Numbered from the stretch's first letter, positions 1-12,042 are shown. The stretch: DNA of 60,000 bases from Chrysomallon squamiferum (GCA_012295275.1 CM022676.1:17121771-17181770), one strand, 5' to 3'. Numbers and translations are program-made. Notes: generated from the sequence alone by a model not told the origin.

Positions 1-462
1 TCAAACAAAACAATCGCTGACAAATAACTAACATCTTCTACTCCGTATACGGCTAATAAACATTCAGCAACAGCAACCGAGATGCAGCGTCAGCTGCATT
101 TACGATGATCAACGACTACACGGTCTGTATCAGCACTGCGTCACGCGCATCATGTACGTCCTCTGTAACCGTGGAAACGCGAGTTACCATTGTGTCCTAT
201 TTTAAGAGAGTGGAATGACAACAAGAAACAGTGCGTACTCTTTTCCTCCACCTGTCGGCATTCCATGACAATGGGCGATCTTCCAGAGATAACTTCATTA
301 CACTGCTGTGTCAGTGTATGCATGCGCGTTTGATAACATATAAAAAACAAATAAAAATGTATTGCATGATAAACATCAAACCTTTTCAGTTTCTACTGAC
401 ATTGTCCAGAGTGATTTTTGTTGTTGTTGTTTTGATTTTTTTTGTTTTTATATTTGTACATG

Positions 463-465
<3 letters not shown>

Positions 466-501
<36 letters not shown>
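466..501. repeat. (TA)n microsatellite
   Basis: Alternating TA run of about 36 bases. Confidence 0.95.
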
Positions 502-503
<2 letters not shown>

Positions 504-1500
504 GTGATCATCATTTGAGCGACTCCCATCTTTAGCCATGAACTTTTGGACCGACTTATCTAAAACCTATTTATCGATGTGAGCTATAACGTATAAATAA
601 ACACCAAATTAAAAGTAAGTTGCTAATAAAAATAAATCAATAAATACAAAAAAAAATCGTAATGCAAATTAGTATACATAATAACAGAGCTGACAATTAT
701 GTAGAGTTCTTTGAAAATTCATTAGCAATACAATCTGACGGATAATTATAAAAGTCTTGACAATAGAGGATTGCGTTGCACAAAATTCCAGATTCTTTTA
801 AACTTTTAACTTGGCGGTATTTTTGTAATCCATGGCGATTTGGAACAATTAAACAATTCATCAGGGGAAAATGCATTGTTATTTTTAGGCTCAGATAGAT
901 ACTTACATATCTACATACAACTATATTAACTAAATAATTTTAAAAAATAAAATAATAAAAAAAGTGTCATGAAAAGTTTCGATTAATGCGAATACTTATT
1001 ACAGTTGGTTGGCTGGAGGTGCTTCGCTGCCTTCTTGTTCATGTTTCTGTTTTACTGAGTTAACTCTTACTATATTACTATAGCTTGAATTAATATTAAT
1101 AATTAGAAACCTCGGCCCTATTATTAGTCAACAAGTATCAACGACAGACAAAGACAAACATGTGTAACGAGAAAATTACATTTATTTACTTTGCAGGTAT
1201 CAGCAACTTTTTGTTTTTGTTTCTTCTGAAATCATTAGTATTAGATCGATTTAAATGCAACGCGACAACCAAAGCGCTCAAACTAGCCCTTAAACTATAA
1301 CTTCCGCATTCAATAGTTAATATGGGTTGTCGTCCTTGTATTAGACTGAAATCGAACGTTCCACACTGAGTAACATGGGTATGACTGCGTACATTTTATC
1401 AGACGTTAATTTTTATTTTATTGTTTTAAAAAAAAAAAAAATTGTATATTCATCAGACACACACACACTCACAAAAAGCCACCACAAACAACAACAAACA

Positions 1501-1565
1501 ACTACTTCTACTACTACTACTGCTGCTGCTGCTGCTACTACTATTAATAATAATAATAATAATAA
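1501..1565. repeat. Compound CTA/CTG/AAT microsatellite
   Basis: Trinucleotide runs of ACT, GCT and AAT in series. Another CAA/AAT compound run lies at 1714-1789. Confidence 0.9.
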
Positions 1566-2204
1566 ATAGATAAATAAATAAATAATACAAAATCAATAAC
1601 TAAAATCATTTCTAACATTTCCGATAATTCGTAGAAAAAGTGTAGTCATATCTTGATGTCAAAAATTTTGAGTGGTATGTAGTTCATGCTTAGGAAAGAG
1701 GAACAACTGCAACAGTAATAACAATAATAACAACAACAACAACAGCAACAACAATAATAAAAATAATAATAGTAATAATAATAATAATTGATATATGCTT
1801 CCTTTGTTCGTCGCTATCATATTATTGGGTTATATCATCATAATTGGTTTATCAAGGTCATGCTAGGTACATTCATGAACCTGCAAGGTGCCAGTCAGAG
1901 AAGAGTAGTCTGACATTTTGTGGCCGTGGCTTCCTCTCATTATCTTTTGAACTCATTTATAATATGTGAATATTTCACTGTTACAAGTATTTCTGCCTAA
2001 AAATGGACATGGATTTATACATTACGACTAGTATAACTACATTCTGATCTATATGTATTGTTTTGGTACGTCGAAGTAAATATATTTAACAGTTATATTG
2101 CATTTGTGAAAATTAGAAACAGGTGCGCTCCTTTTTCAGGCTGGTACTCCAATTTCAGGAAATCAGCAGTTCTTCGAGTTTACCAACATGAAAATTATTT
2201 CCTT

Positions 2205-2310
2205 CAATATATATATATATATATGTGTGTATATATAAAAAGAGAGAGAGACAGAGAGAGAAAGAGAGCTAGATTGATTGATTGACTGATTGATTGGCTG
2301 ATTGATTTCA
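2205..2310. repeat. TA, GA and GATT compound repeat
   Basis: A TA run, then an imperfect GA run, then ATTGATTG-type tetranucleotides. Confidence 0.9.
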
Positions 2311-2834
2311 TTGTGGCTCATTAACGGCAGTTCAGTTTGTGTACATTCATTCATCTTCTAATGGTAAGAACATATTTTAAAAATGTGTTCTTCCTTCGCA
2401 GTTGTTTCACAATTTGTCAGTCTCACAATCTGTGGCTCTACTGAATCAGTCTTTCATGTTAACTTGCGATGTGACTCAGTATACAAAGCAGAGAGAATTT
2501 TTGATGATACCAAATAATACACCACCAGTAAAGATTGCTTCTGTATTATTGCTTTCAAAACAGTGCTATACAGTTCGCATAACTAAACGATGTGCACAAA
2601 AGATAAACGCGGAATGGTCCTAAACTATTCGATCACTGTGAGAATCAACACGTTGGTAAATAATGACTTCATTAAATGGCGGTTTAATCTCTGGAGGTTT
2701 AAGAAAATGATCAGTGCATATGATTTTATAAATTTAAAAAAGTATTTTATCATTATATTATTGCTGGTATTATTATCAGCAGCAGCAGCAATAGCACCAT
2801 CATTAAATATTGTCATGATCATTGTGATTATTAA

Positions 2835-2867
<33 letters not shown>

Positions 2868-3059
2868 CATTGATATTGTTGGTACGGGTAATAACCTATC
2901 TACAAACAAATACTAAATAATTATGTCAATAAATAAAATAAAATGAAGTAAAAATAAACGTAAACAAGAATGGAATCGCAGCGAAAACGTTTTTCAAATG
3001 TCCCCTTTGTGTATAGTGTATGTGTGCGCACAAAACATCAAAGTCATATTATTTTTTTA

Positions 3060-3240
3060 TTACTATACATAGTTTAATCACAATTAAAGGGATACAACTA
3101 ATTACAATATCACTAGACATAGATTAATTATAATTTTACTAGACACAGCTTAATCATGATTTTAGTAGATTATAGATTAATCAGAATTTGACTAAGCATA
3201 CTTTAATCAGCATTATAAAGACTCATCGCAACTATATACT
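3060..3240. repeat. ~26-bp minisatellite downstream of copy A
   Basis: Degenerate units like ACTAGACATAGATTAATCAC followed by AATTTT, roughly six copies. The same family is found downstream of copy B with more units. Confidence 0.7.
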
Positions 3241-3435
3241 GTACAGTATCAGTTAATTCATAACATTCAAAGGAAACACTGTAATTTTAGAACATAAAAT
3301 ACTATTCAAACATACGCTATATATTATATTGTACTGATGAAAACATAATATAAATATAAAACCCCATTTAAAACAAATGTGTATAACGACGTTCTTGTAT
3401 GAAAAGAAGAATATTTATATCTTTAATTAGTTATC

Positions 3436-3441
3436 TTTATT
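3436..3441 (-). promoter_or_regulatory. Candidate polyadenylation signal of copy A
   Basis: AATAAA on the minus strand about 200 bases after the stop codon. The region is AT-rich, so chance occurrence is likely enough to keep confidence low. Confidence 0.4.
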
Positions 3442-3640
3442 AATAAAATTTCATGATTGAAAATAATCATTTTATGTAATTTCTTTCCCTAAAATTAGGT
3501 GTTTTTCAAAGTTTTAACCTGTGTAAGTGTGTATGTACGTTTATATAAATCTATGTGTGTATGTGTGTACATATGTATAATAAAATAAACAAAATAAGTT
3601 GTTTCGAAGTTTTAAGTAAATACGTTAATAAAGATATATT

Positions 3641-3723
3641 TTAATGTTTTGGTTTCTTATCAGTGAAATCCAAAATTTCATACGGATGCTCTTCAGTTGA
3701 CTGACTCTGTTGTAGACTGTTAC
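3641..3723 (-). CDS. Copy A last coding exon with stop
   Basis: Acceptor TATGTAG, entry phase 1. It reads GNSLQQSQSTEEHPYEILD, then FTDKKPKH and TAA at 3641-3643. The third tail tyrosine is in HPYEIL. The copy B counterpart (36389-36471) is of identical length, with the stop at the same position. The spacing to SVYENV (18 residues between the two tyrosine motifs) is too long for a classical ITAM. Confidence 0.75.
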
Positions 3724-4294
3724 CTACATATGAATAATAAGAGATGTATAGACTTTTTCTTTATGTCTCAAAAATAACAAGTCATATAGAAATGCGGAAA
3801 AACAGACTAACAAAACCAGATGGTTAAATAATAAATAATAAGACATATACAAAATAAAAAAACATAAATGTCACAGATCAACTTGACCAGGCTGTAATTT
3901 ACAACACGTATAAAGACAGATATTAATACATAGTAGTGATAAAATAGTTTGTAATACTGCAAAATATCAATTTATAAACACTCTGTACTTATCAGAGAAA
4001 TATGCTAAACTATATACTTGCTTATCTCAGGAGGTAATAAAATAAATATATTAACCAATCATTTAACACAAAATAACTCCAGAGATGTTAGCTCAGTATA
4101 TAAATGAAAACATTTTATGTCATTAGTTTTTCATAATATTTTATCCAGCCTTCTGTTTCATTACTTTTTTCTTTCATTACTTCATTTTGTACTTTAATTC
4201 TTTCTTTCCTGATTCCCATGCCAGAAGTTTTAATAGATAATGGACGTAAAGTAAGCCTTCTTAGAGTAAACGTTTAGTAAAAAATTCCACTTAC

Positions 4295-4347
4295 CCGGTT
4301 CAAAAGCAACATTCTCGTATACTGAAGACTGCCGTTGTGAAAAGTTC
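4295..4347 (-). CDS. Copy A cytoplasmic tail exon 2 with ITIM-like motif
   Basis: A 53-base exon, acceptor ACACAG, donor GTAAGT, phases 2 and 1. It reads NFSQRQSSVYENVAFEPG. SVYENV fits the general ITIM pattern S/I/V/L-x-Y-x-x-I/V/L. The counterpart in copy B (37087-37139) has the same length and phases. The Tc1-like element lies in the intron just before it. Confidence 0.72.
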
Positions 4348-4621
4348 CTGTGTTTTGAGATATACAACATTTCTAAGTGAATTGACTTTTAAAGTTTAAT
4401 AATAAAAAGTACAGACAGACTACTCACAATTAAAGGTTAACTGATTTATGTGATATACTACTACTACTACTACTACTAATAATAATAATAAACAATAACA
4501 ACAACAACAGCAATGCTAAAAATAAATAATAATAAGAATAATGCAGTTTTAGATTAACAAAGATACATATATGGAAAAGAAAAAAAAGGAAAAAATAAGA
4601 AGAAGAATATTAGAAAAAAAG

Positions 4622-6008
4622 TATACACTCTATGAAAAAAGAAACGCAAAATGGATGATTTCTTGGACAACTATTGTACATTGACACATATCAATGTACA
4701 AACTATGAATATGATGACATTTGGTAATTCAAACATACAGCTTTTGGTACAGGCGCCACCAAGCAGGTAACACAAAATAGAGGCTATGATCGTGTTTATT
4801 AGCCAAAACGTCCCCGCATGCAAACAACGTTACCAGTTCATGTGCACGTGCGGCACATAAAACTTGAACACGAGGGTAGTAAAAATGCAAGGTTTTCGAA
4901 TACTTCAGTTCGTTATTTTTGTTCTGACCTAAGATCAAACAAATGTCACGACTGAGTGAACCGCAAAGAAACAACACAATCGGCCGTAGCCTGGGTGTTC
5001 AATGTATTCCATATTGACATTGTTGTTTCGGTTCCAGCAACACCAAAAACAACACGTGACCGTCCTAGATCAGGTAGACCACGTGTAACAACCAGTGCCC
5101 AGGACCGCTACATGCGGATACTTCATCTAATTGAAAAAAACACAACGGCAACCTCTACTGTTTCAGCAATACCAGGTATGTGTAGAATATCAGCTCAGAC
5201 AGTGCGCAATCGTTTACGCGAGGCAGGTATTTAAGCCAGCCGTTGTGTAAGAAGTCGTTTTGACTCAACAACATCGTCGACTACGACGTCAGTGGTGTCA
5301 AGTGCACAGAGTCTGGCCTCAATTATGATGGAGAACTGTCTGGTGTAGTGACGAGGCTCGATTTCTGCTTCATCGAGCTGATGAAAGATGTCGAGTTTAC
5401 AGACGTCGTTCTGAATGTTTTGCTGCAAACTGCATACAGGAAGCGAAAATATGTGGTTGTAGTGTAATGGTGTGGGCAGCAATCTCATACACTGGCAGGA
5501 CCAACCTGGTCCACATCCAAGGCAACTTAACGGCCCGGAGATACCGAGATGAAATTTTGCAGCCACATGTCGCTCCAATTATGAATAATGGTAACGCTGT
5601 ATTCCAGCACGACAATGCGAGACCACATACAGCCAGACTCGCAACAGCGTACCTACACAACAATAACAGATGCAGCATCAACCACACAGACAGACTCGTG
5701 CTTAGTTAGCATTATTACTACAGACAGAGTGGGCCACCATTCCACAAGGTGCAATTCGTAATGTCATTACTGCCATGGGAAGTAGATGTCAGGCAGTTGT
5801 GGACTCCCATTGTGGGCACACAAGGTATTAATATTATACTTTTATAACCTTGAACTTTAACATGTTCAATATAATACCATCAATATTAATTGATTGCGAA
5901 AGTGTGTGTAAAATGTGAACATTATGCTGCTTTCTGTTGATCCATTAAATAGATATTCCCAATGTCAATAACATTTCCTTTTGCGTTTCTTTTTTGCATT
6001 CACATACA
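4622..6008 (+). mobile_element. Tc1-like DNA transposon, inactive, internally deleted
   Basis: Flanked by TA and by imperfect inverted repeats sharing AAAAAAGAAACGCAAAA (about 4634-4651 and, inverted, 5976-5996). Transposase fragments on the plus strand: DRPRSGRPRVTTSAQDRY and RISAQTVRNRLREAG (4956-5233), then after a stop WCSDEARFLLHRADERCRVY (5341 on), VMVWAAISYTGRTNLVHIQG, and FQHDNARPHTARLATAYL with the second catalytic aspartate. The segment that should carry the third acidic residue (E of DD34E) is missing between about 5690 and 5726, after which the C-terminal end WATIPQGAIRN and GHTRY is recognisable. It lies in the intron between tail exons 1 and 2 of copy A and is absent from that intron in B. 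Confidence 0.88.
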
Positions 6009-6746
6009 TAAAGCAAACTTCATCAGATAATTAACAAAAACAGCTCGCATGCATCTGCATTATTTATATGAGTAGCGTTACATGAAATAAATGTAATCAA
6101 TCGTTCTTCACGATGACTACCAAACTGACAGAGTTTATTTTATTATTTCTTGCATAGTTGAATTTTTCCATGTTAAAATAGGAGAAGGAGACATCAAATA
6201 CACATCGCATACATACAGAAATAGCACACACGTAACACAAAGATATGAACGTATGCATACATATCATATAGAGACATATACGCATCATGCACAGATATAT
6301 TCACACATAAACACATGACACACAGATATGCATGCACGTGCATATATAGCTCAGAGGTACACATATACTCACACATCGCAAACTGACAGGGACTAACATG
6401 CAACACAAACAGATATACACCTGCCCCGTCACAGACAGACACGTACGTGTATCACACACAGACATACAGACATAAATATGTGGGACATCAATCGGGAATT
6501 GCTTACGTTTTGATTCATTGGTTATAGAACCTCTGAACTGTGGACGTTATTTAATATTAAAGGTTTCATTTCAACACAGAAATAACGGCTTGAAACGATA
6601 AACCTTTGAAGTTAGAATATACTCGTACGTTTATAAGCAATGCAATCGACAATCAGTGTTGTGAATGAAAACATACACATGCATCAATACATATACTTTT
6701 AGAACAGTAATAAACTCAGTTAATATATACTGTTAGTTGGTATTAC

Positions 6747-6780
6747 CTTATTTCATATACATGTTCATCTTTTGCATTTC
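6747..6780 (-). CDS. Copy A cytoplasmic tail exon 1
   Basis: A 34-base exon with acceptor TTTGCAG and donor GTAATA, phases 1 and 2. It reads (R)NAKDEHVYEIR. Support is its conserved position, size, phases and flanking sites in copies B (38128) and C (42079). It brings the first tail tyrosine, in context HVYEIR. Confidence 0.72.
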
Positions 6781-6928
6781 CTGCAAACAAACAAAAATAA
6801 ATACAAATTACAGGCACTAAAATAACAAACAAACAAGGAAAAAATAATATGAGGTGTCCTGGCAAAAAGTATCTCAACATTTGTTATATTAACTAATGGT
6901 GTTCGATCAAAACTACTTTTATTTTATT

Positions 6929-6930
<2 letters not shown>

Positions 6931-6993
<63 letters not shown>
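6931..6993. repeat. (AAT)n microsatellite, copy A
   Basis: AAT run in the intron between TM and tail exon 1. The counterpart in copy C (42264-42331) is slightly longer. Confidence 0.95.
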
Positions 6994-6994
<1 letters not shown>

Positions 6995-7166
6995 GTCATG
7001 GTAATTTAATTTTGTTACAAGGAGTATTCGTATTTATCTCAACTTGTTTAAGTATAACATATTTCCCGATCTATCTCTTTCACAAACTCATAGACGTAGA
7101 GGAAGATGCACTACGACACACGTTTGCACTTTGAAACTTAAACAAAAAGAAAAAAACAGTACGAAC

Positions 7167-7280
7167 TTTTTTTCAGTCTACGGTATATGAAGACAGTTGC
7201 GACAACAAGAAGAGTTAACACGAGGATCCCTGATCCAGATCCAACAGCGACTGGTATCACATTTTCAGTAGACACGTCAT
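7167..7280 (-). CDS. Copy A transmembrane exon
   Basis: Acceptor TGTTTCAG, phases 1 and 1, 114 bases. The product runs DVSTENVIPVAVGSGSG, then a hydrophobic stretch ILVLTLLVVATVFIY followed by RRLKK, which is a single-pass type I segment with a basic stop-transfer end. The donor is taken at GTTCGT because only this choice gives phase 1 and joins in frame to the tail exon at 6780. The same length and phase are seen in copies B and C. Confidence 0.85.
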
Positions 7281-7986
7281 CTGAAACAACAATTGTTCAT
7301 TTGAATACACATATGTCATACAAACCAGTAGTGTTTGACACATGTAACAAAATATAGCCTACAGGTATATGTATTACAATACGGCAAATATATTGAAATA
7401 AAGGTTTTAAATAGGGCAGATATAAGTAAGATAATAAATGTGAAAGTCTGAAGAAAACAATTCTAAATAAATGATCTGTAAAACAATTAATTAATATTGT
7501 TAAGATTCAGGAGATAAAGAAAGGTTTCTAATATAAAAATCAGTTAATATTAATGTACAGCTATACTGGAACTGAGTTCTAAAAATCAATAAGTGAAGAT
7601 ACTGAATATATCTTTTCTGTTTATTTACTTTCATTTATTTATTTATTTGTTTGTTTGTTTGTTTTTACTCTCCAACATAATTTAGAACCTCATTTCTGCT
7701 CAATCAGCTCACCAAAGTTCTTAAAGATGCAACCGTTTCAACTGGAATTGTTTTTTGATTTGATATTCTTAGGAAACTAGAAGTTTCCTAAAGAATTTTA
7801 AATATCAGTCTGAAAACAATGTAATATTTTAAAAATAATGATTGGATAAGTACTGGAAAAGAACTAGTCAAAGACTATTCAAGTACCGAAAGATCATCAT
7901 TATTGATCATAAGATCATTTACATCCAACATCACCTGTACAATTTGTTTTCAAACCTTATAGTAAAGAAAACAGCAAGATATATAA

Positions 7987-7987
<1 letters not shown>

Positions 7988-8049
<62 letters not shown>
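7988..8049. repeat. (AAT)n microsatellite, copy A
   Basis: AAT run just after the FN3 exon. The counterpart at 43327-43379 is shorter. Confidence 0.95.
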
Positions 8050-8053
<4 letters not shown>

Positions 8054-8170
8054 TCTCAGATAAATACGAACTACAAATAAATAAAACAATATGATGTGTA
8101 CATGTAGAGAAAAAAAAAAAAACAAGAAACAGAATATTAAAATGTATGCTATCATTAGTGACATAGGTAC

Positions 8171-8470
8171 CTGTCATCAAAATATCTCTAGCATCTGTAA
8201 AACCTTTAACTCCGTATTTATTATAAGCCAAAATCCTCACAAGATACATTCTGTCTGATTTCAGAGATGCTATCACTGTTTTATGGATTGTATGTACACC
8301 ACGTTCTAGAAATTTCTCTGTGACGTTGTTCCACTGTGTTGACGTGTTCTCTCTGTACTGTACTATGAATGTTTGCACGAAGCCGCCGTTATATTCCTCT
8401 GTCCAAGACACTGAGATGGAGGAAGAGCTGATTCTCTGCAGGCTCACATTGGAAGGAAGGCTGGGTGTAC
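8171..8470 (-). CDS. Copy A fibronectin type III domain
   Basis: Acceptor CTACAAG, donor GTACCT, phases 1 and 1, exactly 300 bases (100 residues). It has SLPSNVSLQ, SISVSWTEEYNGG with the FN3 tryptophan, TFIVQYRENTSTQWNN, and YLVRILAYNKYGVKGF matching the F-G strand consensus. It sits next to the membrane. The upstream edge chosen here is the AG before GTACACCC. Identical in copy C and broken in copy B. Confidence 0.88.
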
Positions 8471-8660
8471 CTTGTAGGAAAAAACACAGTCAGGCTAATT
8501 AATGTTGAAAAACATGATCATACTAGAATAAAAAAGAAAAATATGAGCGCGCGTGAATATATGTGTCTGTATGTCAGTGTCTGTGTAAATGTGTGTATGT
8601 GTGTAAGTTGTTATTTCTGTTATTACTGATATTCTAATTTGTGTTAAAAATAACAGTTAC

Positions 8661-8939
8661 ATTTAACAACAAGCTGCACACTTTGACTGACATCAGACTT
8701 GATGTTGTTTCCTGCTTCACAAGTGTAAAATCCTGTATCCAGACATCCAGCTTCATTCCGGCTGTACTCCACTGACTTGGAGTTGTTCACTTCACGTAGA
8801 ATGTGTGAGTTGTTTAACAGTTTGATGTGAGATGCTGGATTACTGTCAACTTCACATCTCAGAGTCATGGGAGTCAGCTCATCAACTGTTATCTTTGTAG
8901 ATTTCGAGTTTAACGTCAAAGATGTAATAGAAGTTTGGT
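8661..8939 (-). CDS. Copy A Ig domain 2
   Basis: Acceptor TTGCAG, donor GTAACT, phases 1 and 1. About 93 residues with ELTPMTLRCEVDSNPAS as the B-strand region and CLDTGFYTCEAGN as the F strand (D-x-G-x-Y-x-C), typical of I-set Ig domains. The core tryptophan is not obvious (HIKLL in its place). N-glycosylation sites occur around LLNNSHI and VNNSKS. Codon at 8760 is Arg here and Trp in copy C. Confidence 0.87.
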
Positions 8940-9257
8940 CTGCAATGATAAAAACTATTTACTACATGTAATATCACTAACGTTTGATCTGCAAGTGAAA
9001 CCAGTCAAACACTAGTAATATAAAGAGCAGTATCATCTCTCGGTAACTAGTACACAAAGTGTCAGTTGTTTTACTCGAAAAGAAATTCTGTTTGTGTGTA
9101 TGTTGTGGAAACATAAACATTGTCTGCAACACTTTAACTTTTATTTTCACTTACTAGTAAATTATAATAGACGCAGCAAAAAGGAACTAACGCAAATATT
9201 TTCATTATCACTTAATATATTAAATTTATTTATAAAGAATTGTTTTGGTGTTTTTTT

Positions 9258-9733
9258 AGTGGAAACTCGGGTTACGAACGCCTCGAAGCACGAATATTTC
9301 GGATTAAGCTTTCTTTTGACCTCAACATCTAGTAAAGATAAGAACAGATGCTTACGTCAAAACCGAAGTCAAAGTAAGGATTATAGGCATGCCCTACAGC
9401 AAATATGTATCATAAATCGGGGCCTTTAGTCTTCGATATGCAGTTGCAGTTCAATAGCTTTTGGATTGATATTGTGCGGTCGCATTTTTTAAAAAGCGTT
9501 GCTGCTTTTATGTGTATGATTCTTATTATACCCCATTATGCGCAAGAAAACAAAACGTGAAAGCTATAATGCTGGTGGTAATTATAAATCTATCACAGTA
9601 GAGGTTAAGACGGAAATAACTGCAAAACATAAGAGTGCCGTTCATGTGTCCGACATTGCTTCGGTTTATGTAAAATTCGGTTTACGAACTGAGTTCTTGA
9701 ACGAATTAACTTCGTAACCCGATGTTCCACTGT
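9258..9733 (+). mobile_element. pogo/Tigger-like MITE in copy A
   Basis: Left end AGTGGAAACTCGGGTTACGA and right end (inverted) CAGTGGAACATCGGGTTACGA form terminal inverted repeats typical of pogo/Tigger-derived elements. Inside, from about 9538, the plus strand reads MRKKTKRESYNAGGNYK and then VKTEITAKHKSAVHVSDIAS, resembling the N-terminal helix-turn-helix of Tigger transposases; a bare remnant. It lies in the intron between Ig1 and Ig2. Confidence 0.65.
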
Positions 9734-10461
9734 ATGCAGCTAAAACAAAATCAGGCTGAAGTTTTTCATACAAGTACTGACAACACGACAGGTAAACAGT
9801 GTCAGCAAATCTACAGCACTATCTAGTCAGACACATTTCTCCAGTTCATTTTGAATTATTCTGTCAAAATTGAAAAAAAAATTGCTTTCCACGCTTCAAA
9901 TACGATTAAAAGAATAATAATTAAAAAATAAATAAAAAGGAAATGAACTTTAAGAAATAATAATTATAATAAATAAATAAAGTAATAAATAAAAAACACA
10001 AAATAATCGTAAAACAGATTTTGTAGGCAATTCTCTATTGAAAATTATTAGAATTTCACAACAGGATAAAGACAAAAATGCAATATAATTTAAAATATAA
10101 TCAAAAAAGATATTATTGTTAGTGAAAACATCTTAATATACCTGAAACTACTGGCTTGGAAGTGAATGCGAGAGAAAACTGGTAAATGTTTTTAAACTTT
10201 ACTCACTAAATGTATCTCATTTTTTTTAAAAATATTTTGTTGAGTTTTTATTTCAAATGTAGACAGCAATAAAACAGTGATAACTTTGAAGAAACCGCTT
10301 AATACAGTATGTTATTTCAAAATATTTTTATACCTTATTAACATGCTTTCATTTAACATATTTTGTTGAGATGAATTAAAATGAAAACGGGGATTCGATA
10401 TTTATGTTAATGATTTTTCGTGGGTTTCTTTTACATATTATTTTTGTAATCTGGAACTTAC

Positions 10462-10716
10462 AAAGAACTGTCAGCTGGAACTGGTTACTTCCTGAACGTT
10501 CAGATATATTTGCTGTACATGTAAATGTTTGTCCTGTCTGATTTCTGCTGACAGGTCCAACAGTTAACTGAGAGCTGTTGACCAAATACCGATCTTCACT
10601 TCTCCACGTGTAGACACAAGATGAGTCACAATTAGCAACACATCCTACATTTAGAGTCTCTCCTTCAACAATGTTTCCTGGAACTGAAGGAATGAATGAA
10701 ACAGAAAGGGCTCCAT
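10462..10716 (-). CDS. Copy A Ig domain 1
   Basis: Acceptor TTTGTAG, donor GTAAGT, phases 1 and 1. About 85 residues: GALSVSFIPSVPGNIVEGET, then NVGCVANCDSSCVYTW, an NSSQLTVGPVSRNQTGQ stretch, and FTCTAN near the end, followed by FQLTVL. The Cys-Trp-Cys spacing is that of an Ig fold. Two extra cysteines (ANC, SSC) lie between the B-strand cysteine and the tryptophan and may form an added disulfide. At least two N-glycosylation sites. No lesion. Confidence 0.85.
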
Positions 10717-11469
10717 CTACAAATACATAAATAAATAAATAAACAAATAAATAGTATCATTATAACAACAAGTGAAAGGTATGGTATCAGCGTATTAATT
10801 TATTACAGTCGGAATAAAAAAAACCCTAAACAAACAAAATAATAATTCTTATGGAACGTAAAATTAGAAAACAAACATAATTATTAAATTTGATGTTTGC
10901 TGCAGTTTTAATGTATTTGAAGATATTTTTTAAATAAATGTGATAGATTTTTCATTTGAACCGATGAAATTTCGTACAGCTCTGCTGTATATCCAGACGT
11001 TATAAATACAGCAAGAAGAATAAATGGAAATACAAATGTGGTTATTAGTATTTGTTTAAGCGACATGGACCTTTAAACTGCAGAAACTATGTATGTCCAT
11101 ATATCAGGAAAATAAAAATAAAATACATTAATTAATTAATAAAAACTAAATATAGACATAAGTAAAGAACATCTTGAATCACCAAACGTAATGTATCCAG
11201 TTGCTACTAGACATATAACAGATAATGACGTTGGAGTGTAAGGATTCCCCATCCAAAAATTAAATTAAAGATAGAATGTAAGAAGTTGATTACAAAATTC
11301 GAAAATAAGCTGGTGGATGAACAAAGTAAAACTACTTTGTGAGAAGCTGATGATTACAAAATTAATTTTTTTCGACAATATGCAACTGTAACTGATAAAC
11401 AGGTAAATAAAACAAAACAAATAAAATAAAATAAAATAAAATTATATAAAATGTCAAATGTAAACTGAC

Positions 11470-11639
11470 AATGACAGCTGATACCAGCATCCTCTGAGTG
11501 ACTACAGTCTTCTTTTCCCCAGTCAGGAAATGAACACTTTTCAACACTGTCTTCATTTCCATCACATCTCAGATCATCAAGCCATATTCGTCCAGTTCCT
11601 GCTCCAAAGTGAGCAGCACGATATGATGTAGCATTAAAC
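11470..11639 (-). CDS. Copy A SRCR4, second exon
   Basis: Acceptor TTTAAG, donor GTCAGT, phases 2 and 1. It encodes [35 protein letters not shown], then DWGKEDC and SEDAGISC, with four conserved SRCR cysteines. Intact. It differs from copy C by one Ala/Ser change and one silent change. Confidence 0.9.
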
Positions 11640-11982
11640 CTTAAATAAAATTAATATTAACTGTAAAATAAATAATATGTACAGTAAAATGAATATTATT
11701 CAACATGGTTGGCAAAACGCCTTCACAGATCTTCTCGTAGTCCTGACGTTTTCAGAAGATATTTGTTACTTTCAACGTGAGTTCAACTATGTTTAATATG
11801 TGTGCTTTGCTACCAAAACCATAGTCACAATATCGCCAGCGAAATATAATTATTCGAACATGACTTGATTTTATTTCCTATAACGACAAATATCATCATT
11901 GCTAGAAATTATTGTTTCTATTACTTTTTGTTGTACTTGCTGTTGCTGTTGTTTTTCCCCTATTCTTCTCATAGCAATTGTT

Positions 11983-11985
11983 ATG

Positions 11986-12042
<57 letters not shown>

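Larger units (their letters stand above)
1..3000. other. No gene recognised; AT-rich with simple repeats
   Basis: The first ~340 bases are less AT-rich and hold a 66-codon minus-strand open frame (150-350) with no recognisable domain. Other open frames are repeat-driven. This stretch lies downstream of the copy A gene end. Confidence 0.5.

Noticed and set aside
150-350. 66-codon minus-strand open frame in a less AT-rich start of the window
   Set aside because: No known domain; may be a fragment of a repeat or of a gene outside the window. Not supported.
3060-3240. CRISPR-like spaced repeats
   Set aside because: The repeats are contiguous and degenerate with no unique spacers, in a eukaryotic setting. 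They form a minisatellite.
6194-6442. Cysteine-rich minus-strand open frame, repeated at 41526-41774
   Set aside because: Arises from CATATA/CACACA-type simple sequence. The copy is only due to the near-identical block. No splice sites or homology.
8320-8502. Plus-strand open frame over the FN3 exon, also at 43648-43830 and 40687-40944
   Set aside because: Antisense shadow of the FN3 exon; the minus strand frame has the domain, splice sites and phase.
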